Below are positions 26,338 to 34,302 of a DNA stretch of 39,553 nucleotides, in pieces. The DNA is from SYIM01 sp039800205 (lineage in GTDB: Bacteria > Pseudomonadota > Gammaproteobacteria > Burkholderiales > Burkholderiaceae_E), in assembly GCA_039800205.1 (NCBI GenBank), contig JBDLRB010000096.1, positions 1-39,553 on the forward strand. The letters run 5' to 3'. A model generated the notes under the pieces. That model was not told the DNA's origin. It ran no database searches and saw only the letters and a program-made list of their open reading frames with translations. Position 1 is the first letter of the stretch. Every line of letters begins with the position of its first letter. The translations under genes and the position numbers were made by a program.

Positions 26338-26843
26338 GGCGGATCGGCCTCGAAGGTGTCTGGGGCCGAGGCGGCGCGCAGTCGCTCGGCCGCAAGCAGC
26401 ATGGCGTCGACGATGTTCTGGTAGCCCGTACAGCGGCAAAGATTGCCCGAGAGGACCTCACGCACACGCGCTTCGTCGGGGGACGGGCATTCGCGCAGGT
26501 AGGCCTCGAAGGTCAGCACGATACCCGCCGTACAGAATCCGCATTGCAGACCGTGACGCTCGTGCAGCGCCTGCTGGATCACCGATAGCCGCTCGGGCGT
26601 CCCGACACCCTCGATCGTGGTGACCCGATGCCCCTCCATCTGGACCGCATAGAGCAGGCAGGCTCGGGCGGGTCGTCCGTCGACCAGGATCGTGCAGGCG
26701 CCGCAGACGCCGTGCTCGCAGCCAACGTGGGTCCCGGTCAGTCCGCAGTCCTCGCGCAGCGCATCGCACAGTAGCTTCCTCGGCTCGACGCTCAGTTCGA
26801 TGTTCCGCTCATTGACGGTCAAGGTGATGGGGGTTGCGCTCAT
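26334..26843 (-). CDS. 2Fe-2S subunit of molybdenum hydroxylase (CoxS-like)
   Basis: Small electron-transfer subunit, 169 residues from ATG 26843. The plant-type cluster ligands are C42, C47, C50 and C62 (CEHGVCGAC and RAC), and the second cluster uses C101, C104, C136 and C138 (CGFC, CRC). All eight cysteines are present, so both clusters should form. It overlaps both coxM-like (26840-26843) and coxL-like (26334-26337) genes by 4 nt. Confidence 0.95.
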   Translation of the reverse strand: MSATPITLTVNERNIELSVEPRKLLCDALREDCGLTGTHVGCEHGVCGACTILVDGRPARACLLYAVQMEGHRVTTIEGVGTPERLSVIQQALHERHGLQCGFCTAGIVLTFEAYLRECPSPDEARVREVLSGNLCRCTGYQNIVDAMLLAAERLRAASAPDTFEADPP

Positions 26844-27715
26844 GCGGCGCACTCCGCAGATGAGCCGATCGCTTGCTCGAGCGCGCGCTCCACGAGGACA
26901 CCGACCAGTGCACGCCGATACTCGCCATCGATGCCATCCGAATCGGCGGGAGACACGGCCTGCCGGCAGCGCGCTGCAATCTGGCGGGGGGCCTCCGGTG
27001 TACAGGCCAGACCCTCGAAGGTGGCTTCGATGTCGGTCATCCGGAGGGGTGAATCGGCCGCGCCGCTCAATGCGATCCGAAGCTCAGTCAGCCGCCGATC
27101 CTGGATGCGCAGCGTCACGCCGGCGGCCACAAGGGCATAGTCGCCGTGACGTTGGGCCAATGCCTGATAAGCGCTTCGCTCCCCCTCGGACTGGGTCGGG
27201 AAGTGGATTCGGGTCAGCAGTTCATCGGGTTCGATACAGGTGGTCATCGGCCCCGTGATGAAGTCTTGCGCGCGGACCCATCGCGCCCGCGCCGTGCGGA
27301 CCAACTCGAGTTGCGCGTCGAGGAGCACAATGGCGAGTACGAATTGCGCGGCAGGATCGGCCTGCGCGAGACTCCCCCCGATCGTCCCGCGCTGGCGGAT
27401 CGCATAGTGACCGATGGTGCGCGCAACCTGCGAGAGAAACGGACAGCGGCGCTGAACCAGTGCCGAGTGTTCGATGTCGCGATGTCGGGCGAGCGCACCG
27501 ATCTCGAGCCGGTCGTTGCACTCCCGGATCAGCGCCAGTTCTTCGAGATCGTTGAGATCGATCAGTCTCTCCGGTTGTGCCAGTCGCATGTTGAGCATCG
27601 GCGCAAGGCTTTGTCCGCCCGCCAGCAGGCGGGCGTGCGAACCATGCTCGGCGAGCAGGGCCAGCACCGCCTGGACCGAGTTTGGGCGTTCGTAGGCAAA
27701 CGCGGCAGGCTTCAC
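26840..27715 (-). CDS. FAD-binding subunit of molybdenum hydroxylase (CoxM-like)
   Basis: Medium subunit carrying FAD, passing electrons to the final acceptor. A GTG at 27715 overlaps the stop of the ABC ATPase by 4 nt (GTGA); 291 residues, the family length. FAD-binding motifs are LLAGGQSLAPML (31-41) and RGTIGGSLAQADPAAQ (109-124). The gene is fused to the transporter operon by this overlap. Confidence 0.94.
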   Translation of the reverse strand: MKPAAFAYERPNSVQAVLALLAEHGSHARLLAGGQSLAPMLNMRLAQPERLIDLNDLEELALIRECNDRLEIGALARHRDIEHSALVQRRCPFLSQVARTIGHYAIRQRGTIGGSLAQADPAAQFVLAIVLLDAQLELVRTARARWVRAQDFITGPMTTCIEPDELLTRIHFPTQSEGERSAYQALAQRHGDYALVAAGVTLRIQDRRLTELRIALSGAADSPLRMTDIEATFEGLACTPEAPRQIAARCRQAVSPADSDGIDGEYRRALVGVLVERALEQAIGSSAECAA

Positions 27716-28830
27716 ACGCGGCCGTCCCCGTCGTACAGCACGCTGAGCTGGCTCGCCGGATCGAACAGGTGCATGCGTTCGAGGTTGACCCGCAGGTGCC
27801 GGATCTCGCCCACCTGGACGCGAGAGACCTTGGCGACACGAACAAACACCTTGCAACCCTCGACATCAAGTTCGAGAAACTGGTCCGACCCGACCGGGAG
27901 CACCGAGAGGACCCGACCGCTGAGGCGATCCCTGCCGGCCTGGGGCTCGGCATCGTCGACGACATCTTCGGCACGCAGCCCGAGCGTGAGGGACCGACCC
28001 GACTGGGTGCTCAGGCGACGAGCGGCCTGCCCGGTGAGGGCCAGACGCAAGGCCCCACGCACGAAGACGATACCGTGCGCGTCGGACTCGATCGTTCCCT
28101 CGATGAAGTTGATCGCAGGGTTACCCAGGAAGCCCGCCACGAACATGTTGGCGGGCTGTTCGTAGATCTCGGCAGGCGGGCCGATCTGCTGGACGATTCC
28201 GGCCCGCATCACGACCACGCGATCGGCCAGCGTCAAGGCTTCGGCCTGATCGTGGGTGACGTAGACGAAGGTCGTCTGCATGGCCTGATGCAGTTGCTTG
28301 ATCTCGGCGCGCATCGAAATCCGCAGCGCCGCATCAAGGTTCGAGAGGGGTTCGTCCATCAGGAAAATCTGGGGTTGGCGCACCATCGCGCGACCCAGTG
28401 CCACGCGCTGCCGCTGACCGCCAGAAAGCTGGTCCGGACGACGATCGAGGAGGGCTTCGATCTCAAGCCGGCGGGCCGCTTCGCGGACCCGCTGGTCAAT
28501 CTCCTCGCGCGGGTATTTGCGCATCTTGAGACCAAACGCAACGTTCTCATAGACTGACTTGTGCGGGTAGAGCGCGTAGCTCTGAAAGACCATCGCCACG
28601 TCGCGCTGATGGGGCGGGATCGCATTCATCAGCCGTTCGTCAAACAACAGCCGTCCCTCGGTCACTTCCTCCAGTCCGGCGATCATGTTGAGCGTTGTCG
28701 ACTTCCCGCAGCCCGAGGGCCCGAGCAGTACCAGGAACTCACGGTCAGCGATGTCGAGGTTGAGATCATTCAGCGCAACGAAGCCATTCGGGTAGCGCTT
28801 GCCGACCGCTTCGAATCGGATACGTGCCAA
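27712..28830 (-). CDS. ABC importer ATPase, MalK/UgpC type
   Basis: ATPase of the CUT1 (carbohydrate/polyol) importer class. Walker A is GPSGCGKS (37-44), signature LSGGQRQR, Walker B IFLMDEP followed by LSNLDA, H-loop YVTHDQAEA, and a C-terminal TOBE-type regulatory region (IRHLRVNLERMHLFDP). Total 372 residues. The start is a TTG preceded by GGGAGAA. This class usually serves sugars, glycerol phosphate, polyols or polyamines, but some members import other compounds. Its 4-nt overlap with coxM ties import to hydroxylation. Confidence 0.95.
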   Translation of the reverse strand: MARIRFEAVGKRYPNGFVALNDLNLDIADREFLVLLGPSGCGKSTTLNMIAGLEEVTEGRLLFDERLMNAIPPHQRDVAMVFQSYALYPHKSVYENVAFGLKMRKYPREEIDQRVREAARRLEIEALLDRRPDQLSGGQRQRVALGRAMVRQPQIFLMDEPLSNLDAALRISMRAEIKQLHQAMQTTFVYVTHDQAEALTLADRVVVMRAGIVQQIGPPAEIYEQPANMFVAGFLGNPAINFIEGTIESDAHGIVFVRGALRLALTGQAARRLSTQSGRSLTLGLRAEDVVDDAEPQAGRDRLSGRVLSVLPVGSDQFLELDVEGCKVFVRVAKVSRVQVGEIRHLRVNLERMHLFDPASQLSVLYDGDGRV

Positions 28831-28845
28831 GAGGTTCTCCCTGTG

Positions 28846-29766
28846 TCAGCCCTTGACCGCCCCGGCGGTGAGCCCGGAAACGATGTAGCGTTCGAAAATG
28901 ATCGCGATCAGGACCGGCGGAATCACGGCCATCACGCCCGCGGCATTGATGAACGAGAAACTGATGTTGAAATCCGAGGTGAAGGACGCAACGACGATGG
29001 GCATGGTCTGCGCTGCCGGGGTTTGCGTGAAGAGAAGCGCCAGCAGGAACTCGTTCCAACTGGTGAGGAATGTGAAGAGGATGACCGCGATCAAGGACGG
29101 CATGGCGAGCGGCAGATGGACGAGCAGTAGCGACTGCAGACGCGAACAGCCATCCACCCGTGCGGCCTTGTCGAGTTCTTCGGGCAGGGACTCGATGTAG
29201 CCGGTGAGGATGAAAATGCTGAAGGGTACGGTGATCGCCAGATACGTGATGATCAGTGACCCAAGACTATCCATCAGGCCAAGCTTCTGGATGAAAAGAA
29301 AGAAGGGTACGACCAGCGCGATATCCGGGATGACGCGCGTGCTCAGCATGAAATAAATGGACCCATCCCGACCGATGAATCGGATGCGTGCCAACGCATA
29401 GGCCGCAGGCAGCGCGACGATCAGATTCAGGAGGACCACCGAGATCGCCACGATCAGGCTGTTCTTCATTGAGGGCAGCAGGTTGGCGGCGGTGGATGGA
29501 ATGAAACCTCCCGTGGCCGTATCACCCTGCCTGCGGTTTTCATAGGTGACCACCTTGTCGCGCAGGTCAAAAATCGCTCTGAAATTGTCGAGTGTGGGGG
29601 TCTCGGGAATCCAGTGGGGGGGCACCGAAGTGATCTCGGATTCGGACTGAATCGACGACGAGACCAACCACGCGATGGGGGCAAGGACGTAGAGTGCGCA
29701 CAACAGCGAGCCCACGAAGATCGCGATTCGACGGCCGATCGAGCGTTCGTTCATGGGCGGCGGCAT
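28846..29766 (-). CDS. ABC importer permease, MalG/UgpE type
   Basis: Inner-membrane permease, about 306 residues with about six membrane segments (first IAIFVGSLLCALYVLAPIAWLV). The EAA loop is visible as ELDKAARVDGCSRLQSLLLVHLPLAMP, which contacts the ATPase. ATG at 29766 or 29754 are both possible; AGGA lies directly against the first. It follows its partner permease by 14 nt. Confidence 0.93.
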   Translation of the reverse strand: MPPPMNERSIGRRIAIFVGSLLCALYVLAPIAWLVSSSIQSESEITSVPPHWIPETPTLDNFRAIFDLRDKVVTYENRRQGDTATGGFIPSTAANLLPSMKNSLIVAISVVLLNLIVALPAAYALARIRFIGRDGSIYFMLSTRVIPDIALVVPFFLFIQKLGLMDSLGSLIITYLAITVPFSIFILTGYIESLPEELDKAARVDGCSRLQSLLLVHLPLAMPSLIAVILFTFLTSWNEFLLALLFTQTPAAQTMPIVVASFTSDFNISFSFINAAGVMAVIPPVLIAIIFERYIVSGLTAGAVKG

Positions 29767-29780
29767 TCCTGCGGCATGGC

Positions 29781-30707
29781 TCAGAGCTTCCGGCGGGTTG
29801 CGCGAATCACGAAGTACGCCAGAACGAAGGTGGCGATCGCCATGATGTAGGCCAGCGCCGAGCCCGTTCCAAACGCGAGCTTCCGGAAGGTTTCGACATA
29901 GATCTGCCAGGCGACGACGTGCGAGGCCTCGGCCGGACCGCCCTCGGTCAGAATGAAGAACAGGTCGAAGTGGCGAATCGCCATCATCGATTCGTAAATG
30001 ATGACCAGTGCGAATCCGGGCAGCATCGAGGGCAGGGTGATATGGACCAACCGTTGCCAGGCATTAGCGCCGTCGACCTTCGCTGCGCTGTACAGGTCCG
30101 GCCGGATCGATTTCAATGTCACAAGCAACAATATGGTGGCCAGTGGAACCTCTTTCCAGACGAAGGCATTGGTGATCAGCGGCATGGTCTTGGCCGTGTC
30201 ACCCAGCATCACCAGGTATTTGTCGATCCAGCCGAGTTGCAGCATCAGACCGTTCAGCGCGCCATAGCCGGAATCGTAGATCCACTTCCACATCAGCCCG
30301 TTGGCCACCGAAGGAATCGCCCATGGAATCAGCAGGATGGTGGAGAGCAGTCGCCGGCCGCGGAAGGTCTCATTGAGCAAGAGCGCGATCAAGGTGGCGA
30401 TCACCATGATGGCCGCGACCGACATGACCGTGAAGGCAACCGTTCGCCAGACCGATTCCCAGAACAGGGGATCAGCGAAGATCTTTGCGTAATTGCCAAA
30501 GCCGACGAACGGTACCCGGTGGGGCCGGGTGAGCTTCAGGTCGTGCAGGCTGATCCAGAATGAATAGAGGATCGGAAAGACCGCGACGATCATCAGCACG
30601 ACCATCATCGGCCCGAGCAGCAGCATCGCGACCTTCTGGTCGTAGACGCTGCCCGGGCGCGTGATCCAGCGGCGCTCGAGCGCCGCGGTCAGACTGCGAA
30701 ACCGCAC
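29781..30707 (-). CDS. ABC importer permease, MalF/UgpA type
   Basis: Second permease of the CUT1 importer, 308 residues from a GTG start. The first membrane segment is MLLLGPMMVVLMIVAVFPILYSFWISL, characteristic of the family. The EAA loop reads AAKVDGANAWQRLVHITLPSMLP. It lies 31 nt after the binding-protein stop. Confidence 0.93.
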   Translation of the reverse strand: MRFRSLTAALERRWITRPGSVYDQKVAMLLLGPMMVVLMIVAVFPILYSFWISLHDLKLTRPHRVPFVGFGNYAKIFADPLFWESVWRTVAFTVMSVAAIMVIATLIALLLNETFRGRRLLSTILLIPWAIPSVANGLMWKWIYDSGYGALNGLMLQLGWIDKYLVMLGDTAKTMPLITNAFVWKEVPLATILLLVTLKSIRPDLYSAAKVDGANAWQRLVHITLPSMLPGFALVIIYESMMAIRHFDLFFILTEGGPAEASHVVAWQIYVETFRKLAFGTGSALAYIMAIATFVLAYFVIRATRRKL

Positions 30708-30738
30708 GAAGCTGGCCGGCTGAAGATCAGGTACGGGA

Positions 30739-32058
30739 TCAGGACTTGCGCAGGTCGTTCCAGCTGTCGGACGAGCGCTTGAGCGCCGCAGCTGGGGTCG
30801 ACTTGCCGATCACCGCCGATTGCCAGGCCGTGCCGTTGACTTCGTCCCACTCGCCAAACCAGCGGGTCACGACGTCTTTCTTGCGGACCTGAGCCTGCTG
30901 CTTCTCGAACATGGCGATGTCCGAGTACTTGCGGTAGCTCGCCTGGACCTCCGGGTCCTTGAAGAGCGACGGCATGGCAAATCCGGTGCCCAGATCCAGG
31001 AACAGCATTTTCTGGAACTTGTACTGCCCCTCCGCCTTGCCACCGAACCATTCGATCAACTTGGCCGCGTCAGCCGCCCGTGCCTTGTTGGCTGCGGCCT
31101 GCGCGGTCATACCGAAGAAGCGCATCCAGCCGACCGTGGTGTTCGAGCCGCCAGGACCGGCGGGCATCATGGCTTGTTTGACCCGTCCGGCGATGGCCGA
31201 CTGCTTCGGGTCATTCAGCGTCCGGATCCGGTAGCGGCTGAGCAGCGCAAACGCATGATTGCCGGCACTGAAGGCCTTGAGTCCGTTCAGCTCGCCGGTT
31301 TCAACGCACGCGGGCGAAATGATCTTGTGCTTCTGGACGGCGTCGGTCACCCATTGCAGCGCCTTCAGCGCGCCCTTTTGCGGATCGGCCATGACGGATT
31401 CGCCCTGGGCTCCGGTAAAGCTGCCGCCGTTCGAGAAAACCATTGCACTCAGGAACTCGATCAGCCAGCTTTCGCGCGCCATCGAGAGCATCATCGGATA
31501 CTGGCTGAGTCCGGCCGACTTGATCTTCAGCGACTGCTGAACCAGTTCGTCCCAGGTTTTCGGGGGTTCCTTGATCCCCGCCTTGGCCAGCATCTGCTCG
31601 TCATAGAAGAACGCCATGTAGTCGGAGTAATACGTGAGCCCGTACTGTTTGCCCTTGTAGATCATCGAGTCGGTGCAGAACTTGTCGGCCTCCTTGTTAT
31701 AGGCGAGGAGCTGCGGATAGTCGTTGATCGGTGCGATCCAGCCTGCATCCGCCCATTCGGGCAGCCAGCTGTCCGACACCCAGAGCACGTCCATCGGCGC
31801 CTTGCCCACGAAGCGGGTCACCATCGTGTCCCGGTACTGGGCCCACGGCGAATTCGCGTAGTTGACCTTGATGCCCGTCTTCTGGCTGAACGCGTTGGTG
31901 TGGCCCCGAACGAGGTCGACCGCTGCCGACCAGGTGTTGTAGTTGAGGGCATTGCCCTGGGCAAGGGCCTCGGCGCCCAGCAGACTTGCGCCGCCGACGC
32001 CGGCGCTGATCTTGAGAAATTCCCGACGGGCTTCTGCGGCAGTCATGGTCGTGTTCAT
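30739..32058 (-). CDS. Extracellular solute-binding protein, family 1, Tat-exported
   Basis: Receptor of the CUT1 importer. The start at 32058 is supported by a GGGGGAG just upstream, giving 439 residues. The N-terminus has a twin-arginine motif (ARREFLKI) and GVGGASLLGAEALA, so Tat export is likely. The mature part shows the MalE-like pattern (NYNTWSAAVDLVRGHTNAFSQKTG, DVLWVSDSWLPEWADAGWI, TYYSDYMAFFYDEQML). It is the first gene downstream of the promoter at 32111-32139. Family 1 proteins usually bind sugars, but the ligand is not determined by these motifs. Confidence 0.93.
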   Translation of the reverse strand: MNTTMTAAEARREFLKISAGVGGASLLGAEALAQGNALNYNTWSAAVDLVRGHTNAFSQKTGIKVNYANSPWAQYRDTMVTRFVGKAPMDVLWVSDSWLPEWADAGWIAPINDYPQLLAYNKEADKFCTDSMIYKGKQYGLTYYSDYMAFFYDEQMLAKAGIKEPPKTWDELVQQSLKIKSAGLSQYPMMLSMARESWLIEFLSAMVFSNGGSFTGAQGESVMADPQKGALKALQWVTDAVQKHKIISPACVETGELNGLKAFSAGNHAFALLSRYRIRTLNDPKQSAIAGRVKQAMMPAGPGGSNTTVGWMRFFGMTAQAAANKARAADAAKLIEWFGGKAEGQYKFQKMLFLDLGTGFAMPSLFKDPEVQASYRKYSDIAMFEKQQAQVRKKDVVTRWFGEWDEVNGTAWQSAVIGKSTPAAALKRSSDSWNDLRKS

Positions 32059-32105
32059 GGGTCTCCCCCTGTTGAATGGTTGTGCAGCGACGAATACACG
32101 GAGCA

Positions 32106-32121
32106 GGTCGATTATTCGACC
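32106..32121. promoter_or_regulatory. Palindrome over the -10 of the importer promoter
   Basis: GGTCGA-TTAT-TCGACC, perfect 6-bp arms, covering the whole -10 element (32111-32116) of the minus-strand promoter. It may be a repressor operator or a core-promoter coincidence. Confidence 0.45.
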
Positions 32122-32139
32122 ATCAGTCTTGATCGTCAA
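32111..32139 (-). promoter_or_regulatory. Sigma70-like promoter of the importer/molybdenum hydroxylase operon
   Basis: On the minus strand, TTGACG (32139-32134; 5 of 6), exact 17-bp spacer, AATAAT (32116-32111; 5 of 6). Transcription would start near 32104, leaving about 45 nt before the binding-protein ATG at 32058. It lies in the 99 bp after the NIPSNAP gene, so the importer genes can be expressed without it. Confidence 0.7.
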
Positions 32140-32150
32140 GCGACGACAAA
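32133..32150. promoter_or_regulatory. Candidate TetR operator, copy 1 (importer promoter)
   Basis: TCGTCAAGCGACGACAAA, near-palindromic (TCGTCA / CGACGA), covering the -35 element at 32134-32139. It differs from copy 2 at 32510-32527 by three transitions in 18 bp. Confidence 0.55.
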
Positions 32151-32157
32151 CGGCGTG

Positions 32158-32466
32158 TCACCGCGGCGAGAACGATGCGGGGCTCATGAACACGCTTTCC
32201 TGGTGGACGAGCCAGGGCAGCAGGGTGGGAATGAAGGTCTGCCACTGCGGGTCGCCCGCGAGCTGCGCGCGCTGAGCGCTGCGATGCGCGAAGTCATCGT
32301 AGGCCCAGATGAAGACGACCGAGTTGAGCACCCCGGACTCCTTGACCCAGCAGCCGATCAGACGAGCGTATCGGCTGATGATCGGCAGTCCGTTCTCTTC
32401 ATAGAATTTCAGGAAGGCCGGCGCGCGTCCGGGCTGGACCTGGTAGGTGCGCATTTCGCAAATCAT
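32158..32466 (-). CDS. NIPSNAP family protein
   Basis: 102 residues from ATG 32466, preceded by GAGGAG about 8 nt away. A longer frame to 32895 runs over the TetR gene and promoter and is not used. It has the NIPSNAP pattern: MICEMRTYQVQPGRAPAFLKFYEENGLPI, then LIGCWVKESGVLNSVVFIWAYDDFAHRSAQRAQL, and WQTFIPTLLPWL. These small alpha/beta-barrel proteins often travel with catabolic genes; their reaction is unproven. It is the first gene after the divergent TetR. Confidence 0.92.
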   Translation of the reverse strand: MICEMRTYQVQPGRAPAFLKFYEENGLPIISRYARLIGCWVKESGVLNSVVFIWAYDDFAHRSAQRAQLAGDPQWQTFIPTLLPWLVHQESVFMSPASFSPR

Positions 32467-32509
32467 CGGGATCTCCTCGGTGGGCGGCGGTGCGGAGGGT
32501 CGGACAAAG

Positions 32510-32527
32510 TCGTCAGGTGACGATAAA
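32510..32527. promoter_or_regulatory. Candidate TetR operator, copy 2 (tetR/NIPSNAP intergenic)
   Basis: TCGTCAGGTGACGATAAA. Its first 14 bases are a perfect palindrome with a 2-bp centre (TCGTCA-GG-TGACGA). It lies 43 bp upstream of the NIPSNAP ATG and 377 bp from copy 1. The nearest DNA-binding protein gene is the TetR at 32808. Confidence 0.6.
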
Positions 32528-32614
32528 TCGGGCGTATTCTTGCGTCGAATGCATGCCGCTGTCCAGGGTCTGGGGCGCGTGGGACGAACCGGGGTCCCGG
32601 AGCTGCACCGGCGC

Positions 32615-32645
32615 CTGCCAATCCGCGGCCCGATCGCGCTATAGT
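32615..32645 (+). promoter_or_regulatory. Weak promoter candidate for the TetR gene
   Basis: CTGCCA (32615-32620) and TATAGT (32640-32645), 19-bp gap. The -10 matches 5 of 6; the -35 is poor. Confidence 0.3.
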
Positions 32646-32807
32646 CGCGTCCGAGTCGCGGCCCGTGCCGCCTGTCCCCGTTCTGATTGACGAGTTGCAG
32701 CCCCTTCGATGAAGGCAAAGTCCGATCTGTTGGCCGAGCACCGATCCGAGAAGTTGCCCGTGCGGGGCCGGTCGCGCGTTGCCGCGTCGCCGGGTCGGGG
32801 AGGGCGC

Positions 32808-33470
32808 ATGAGCGCGAGTGAGCGGCGCGCGCAGATTCTCGCCAAGGCGCTCGAGTTCTTCGCTGAGTATGGCTTGACGGCCCAGACCCGTGCACTTGCT
32901 GAGGCCTGCGGTATTTCGCAGCGGCTGCTCTACAGCGTGTTTCCGAACAAGGCGGCGCTGATCGAGGCGGTGTACCAGAGCGCGATCGCCGGACCCTTCA
33001 AGGCCGTCTGGCTCGAAATGCTGAAGGATCGCACCCGGCCGATCGACGAGCGACTGGGGCAGTTTTACCGTGAGTACTACGACAGCATCCTGACGCGTCG
33101 CTGGTTACGGCTTTTTCTCTACGCGTCGCTCGCCGAGGTCGATATGGCTCCGTCCTATATCGGCGAGGTGATTCGAACGCTCCTCGAGACGCTCATCGAG
33201 GAGTCCGCCCAGGCCTGTGGCGCTACCCTGCCCGACGATCCGGCCGTCCGACAGGAGATGGGCTGGGTACTGCATGGAAACATCTCGCATCTTGCGATCC
33301 GGCGGCACATCTATCGGGATGGTACCTCCATGCAGGTCGAACGGGTGATCGACCTGCATGTCCGGGCCTTCCTGGCCGCGGTCCCGGTCATGCTCGACGC
33401 GGCCGTCAAGGCAACTTGTACAGACGCCGTGCGTTCTCGCGCAACAACTTCTCGAGGGCCTGCGGCCTGA
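32808..33470 (+). CDS. TetR family transcriptional regulator
   Basis: Repressor-type regulator, 220 residues from ATG 32808, which has GGAGG 4 nt upstream; an earlier in-frame ATG at 32709 (253 residues) has none and adds an Arg-rich tail. The N-terminal TetR helix-turn-helix is clear: RRAQILAKALEFFAEYGLTAQTRALAEACGISQRLLYSVFPNKAALIEAVY. The C-terminal ligand domain is helical and ends with a CTDAVRSRA tail. It is divergent from the NIPSNAP/importer/cox genes and is the only regulator in the window, so it is the best candidate to bind the two matching operators. Its 3' end overlaps the convergent amidohydrolase by 65 bp. Confidence 0.93.
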   Translation: MSASERRAQILAKALEFFAEYGLTAQTRALAEACGISQRLLYSVFPNKAALIEAVYQSAIAGPFKAVWLEMLKDRTRPIDERLGQFYREYYDSILTRRWLRLFLYASLAEVDMAPSYIGEVIRTLLETLIEESAQACGATLPDDPAVRQEMGWVLHGNISHLAIRRHIYRDGTSMQVERVIDLHVRAFLAAVPVMLDAAVKATCTDAVRSRATTSRGPAA

Positions 33471-34269
33471 GGCCCAGGGCCTCGATCTCACGGCGGGTGC
33501 GTTCGAAGTCAAGCACCGGGAAATCGGTCCCGAACATCACCTTGTCCTGCCCGTAGCTGTTGATGTAGTGCACGAACGATGCGGGCCAGTATTTGGGACT
33601 GTGGGCGTCGCAGCCGATGAAGACGTTGCGGTGCTTCCAGGCCATCGCAATCATCTCGTCGGTCCAGGGGATCCCCACATGTATGCCGATCAGCTTGAGC
33701 TCCGGAAAATCGCAGGCCACGGCATCCAGCGCGATCGGCCGGCCGACGCTTCGAAGGGGGCGGGCCGGGTCATAGACCAGCGATTGGCCGACCTGTAACT
33801 GAACCGGAATGTCGAGCTCGACGCACTTGGCGTAGAACGGATACCACTTGGCGTGATCAGGGGCCAGCTCAAACCAGTGTGGATAGAAATGGGCGCCAAT
33901 GAATCCATAGTCTCGGACCGCCCGCTCCAGTTGACGAACGCCCGCCATGCCCTCGGTGGGGTCCAGACCGGCCAGTCCGCTGAAGCGATCGGGGTACTGC
34001 TGAACCGCTTCAGCCACGACTTCATAGGGCAGGTGCCAGCTGCCGGGCAGACCCAGCTGCCCGGTACGGGTCGCGATCAGAAAGGATCGCTCGATCCCGG
34101 CCCGGTCCATCATTTCGAGCATCTGTTGATGCGTGATACCTTCGACAACCGAGGAATCCCGACCGATTTTTCCCTGGATAAAAGTGCGCGTCCAGGCGGG
34201 GCGCATCCGGACGATCTCCGGGGTCATTGGGTTGACGACGATGTCGATGGCCTTGATGCTTGATGTCAT
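33406..34269 (-). CDS. Amidohydrolase family protein (amidohydrolase 2 type)
   Basis: TIM-barrel metal hydrolase/decarboxylase of PF04909 type. ATG 34269 gives 287 residues, the usual length; the open frame further upstream covers the divergent gene. Seen are a FSGLAGLDPTEGMAGVRQLERAV stretch, FIGAHFYPHWF, KLIGIHVGIPW with metal-binding His, and the typical end FGTDFPVLDFERTRREIEALGL with its aspartate, then LLRENARRLYKL. Members act on aromatic-ring-cleavage products, lactones or carboxylates. It is divergent from the ThDP enzyme across a 52-bp palindromic region. Confidence 0.9.
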   Translation of the reverse strand: MTSSIKAIDIVVNPMTPEIVRMRPAWTRTFIQGKIGRDSSVVEGITHQQMLEMMDRAGIERSFLIATRTGQLGLPGSWHLPYEVVAEAVQQYPDRFSGLAGLDPTEGMAGVRQLERAVRDYGFIGAHFYPHWFELAPDHAKWYPFYAKCVELDIPVQLQVGQSLVYDPARPLRSVGRPIALDAVACDFPELKLIGIHVGIPWTDEMIAMAWKHRNVFIGCDAHSPKYWPASFVHYINSYGQDKVMFGTDFPVLDFERTRREIEALGLRPQALEKLLRENARRLYKLP

Positions 34270-34287
34270 GTCTTTATCAGCTCGCGT

Positions 34288-34302
34288 TTGCTTGCGAAGC
34301 AA
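34288..34302. promoter_or_regulatory. Palindrome between amidohydrolase and ThDP enzyme genes
   Basis: TTGCTT-GCG-AAGCAA, perfect 6-bp arms, nesting a second one, CTTGC-GAA-GCAAG (34291-34303). It is central in a 52-bp divergent gap, ideal for an operator controlling both genes. Its sequence is unlike the TCGTCARGYGACGA sites. Confidence 0.5.

Larger units (their letters stand above)
32467..32807. other. Divergent control region between the NIPSNAP gene and tetR-type regulator
   Basis: Holds operator copy 2 (32510-32527), a second small palindrome CGAT-AA-ATCG (32521-32530) partly inside it, a TATAGT box for the regulator, and the optional 5' extension of the regulator frame (from 32709). 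I see no other gene in it. Confidence 0.6.

Noticed and set aside
23953..27715. Aerobic carbon monoxide oxidation
   Set aside because: The Cys-containing loop of CO dehydrogenase is absent and the genes are tied to an organic-solute importer.
30820..32520. Plus-strand frame of about 566 codons
   Set aside because: Antisense to the solute-binding protein and NIPSNAP genes and crosses the promoter region; no recognisable domain.
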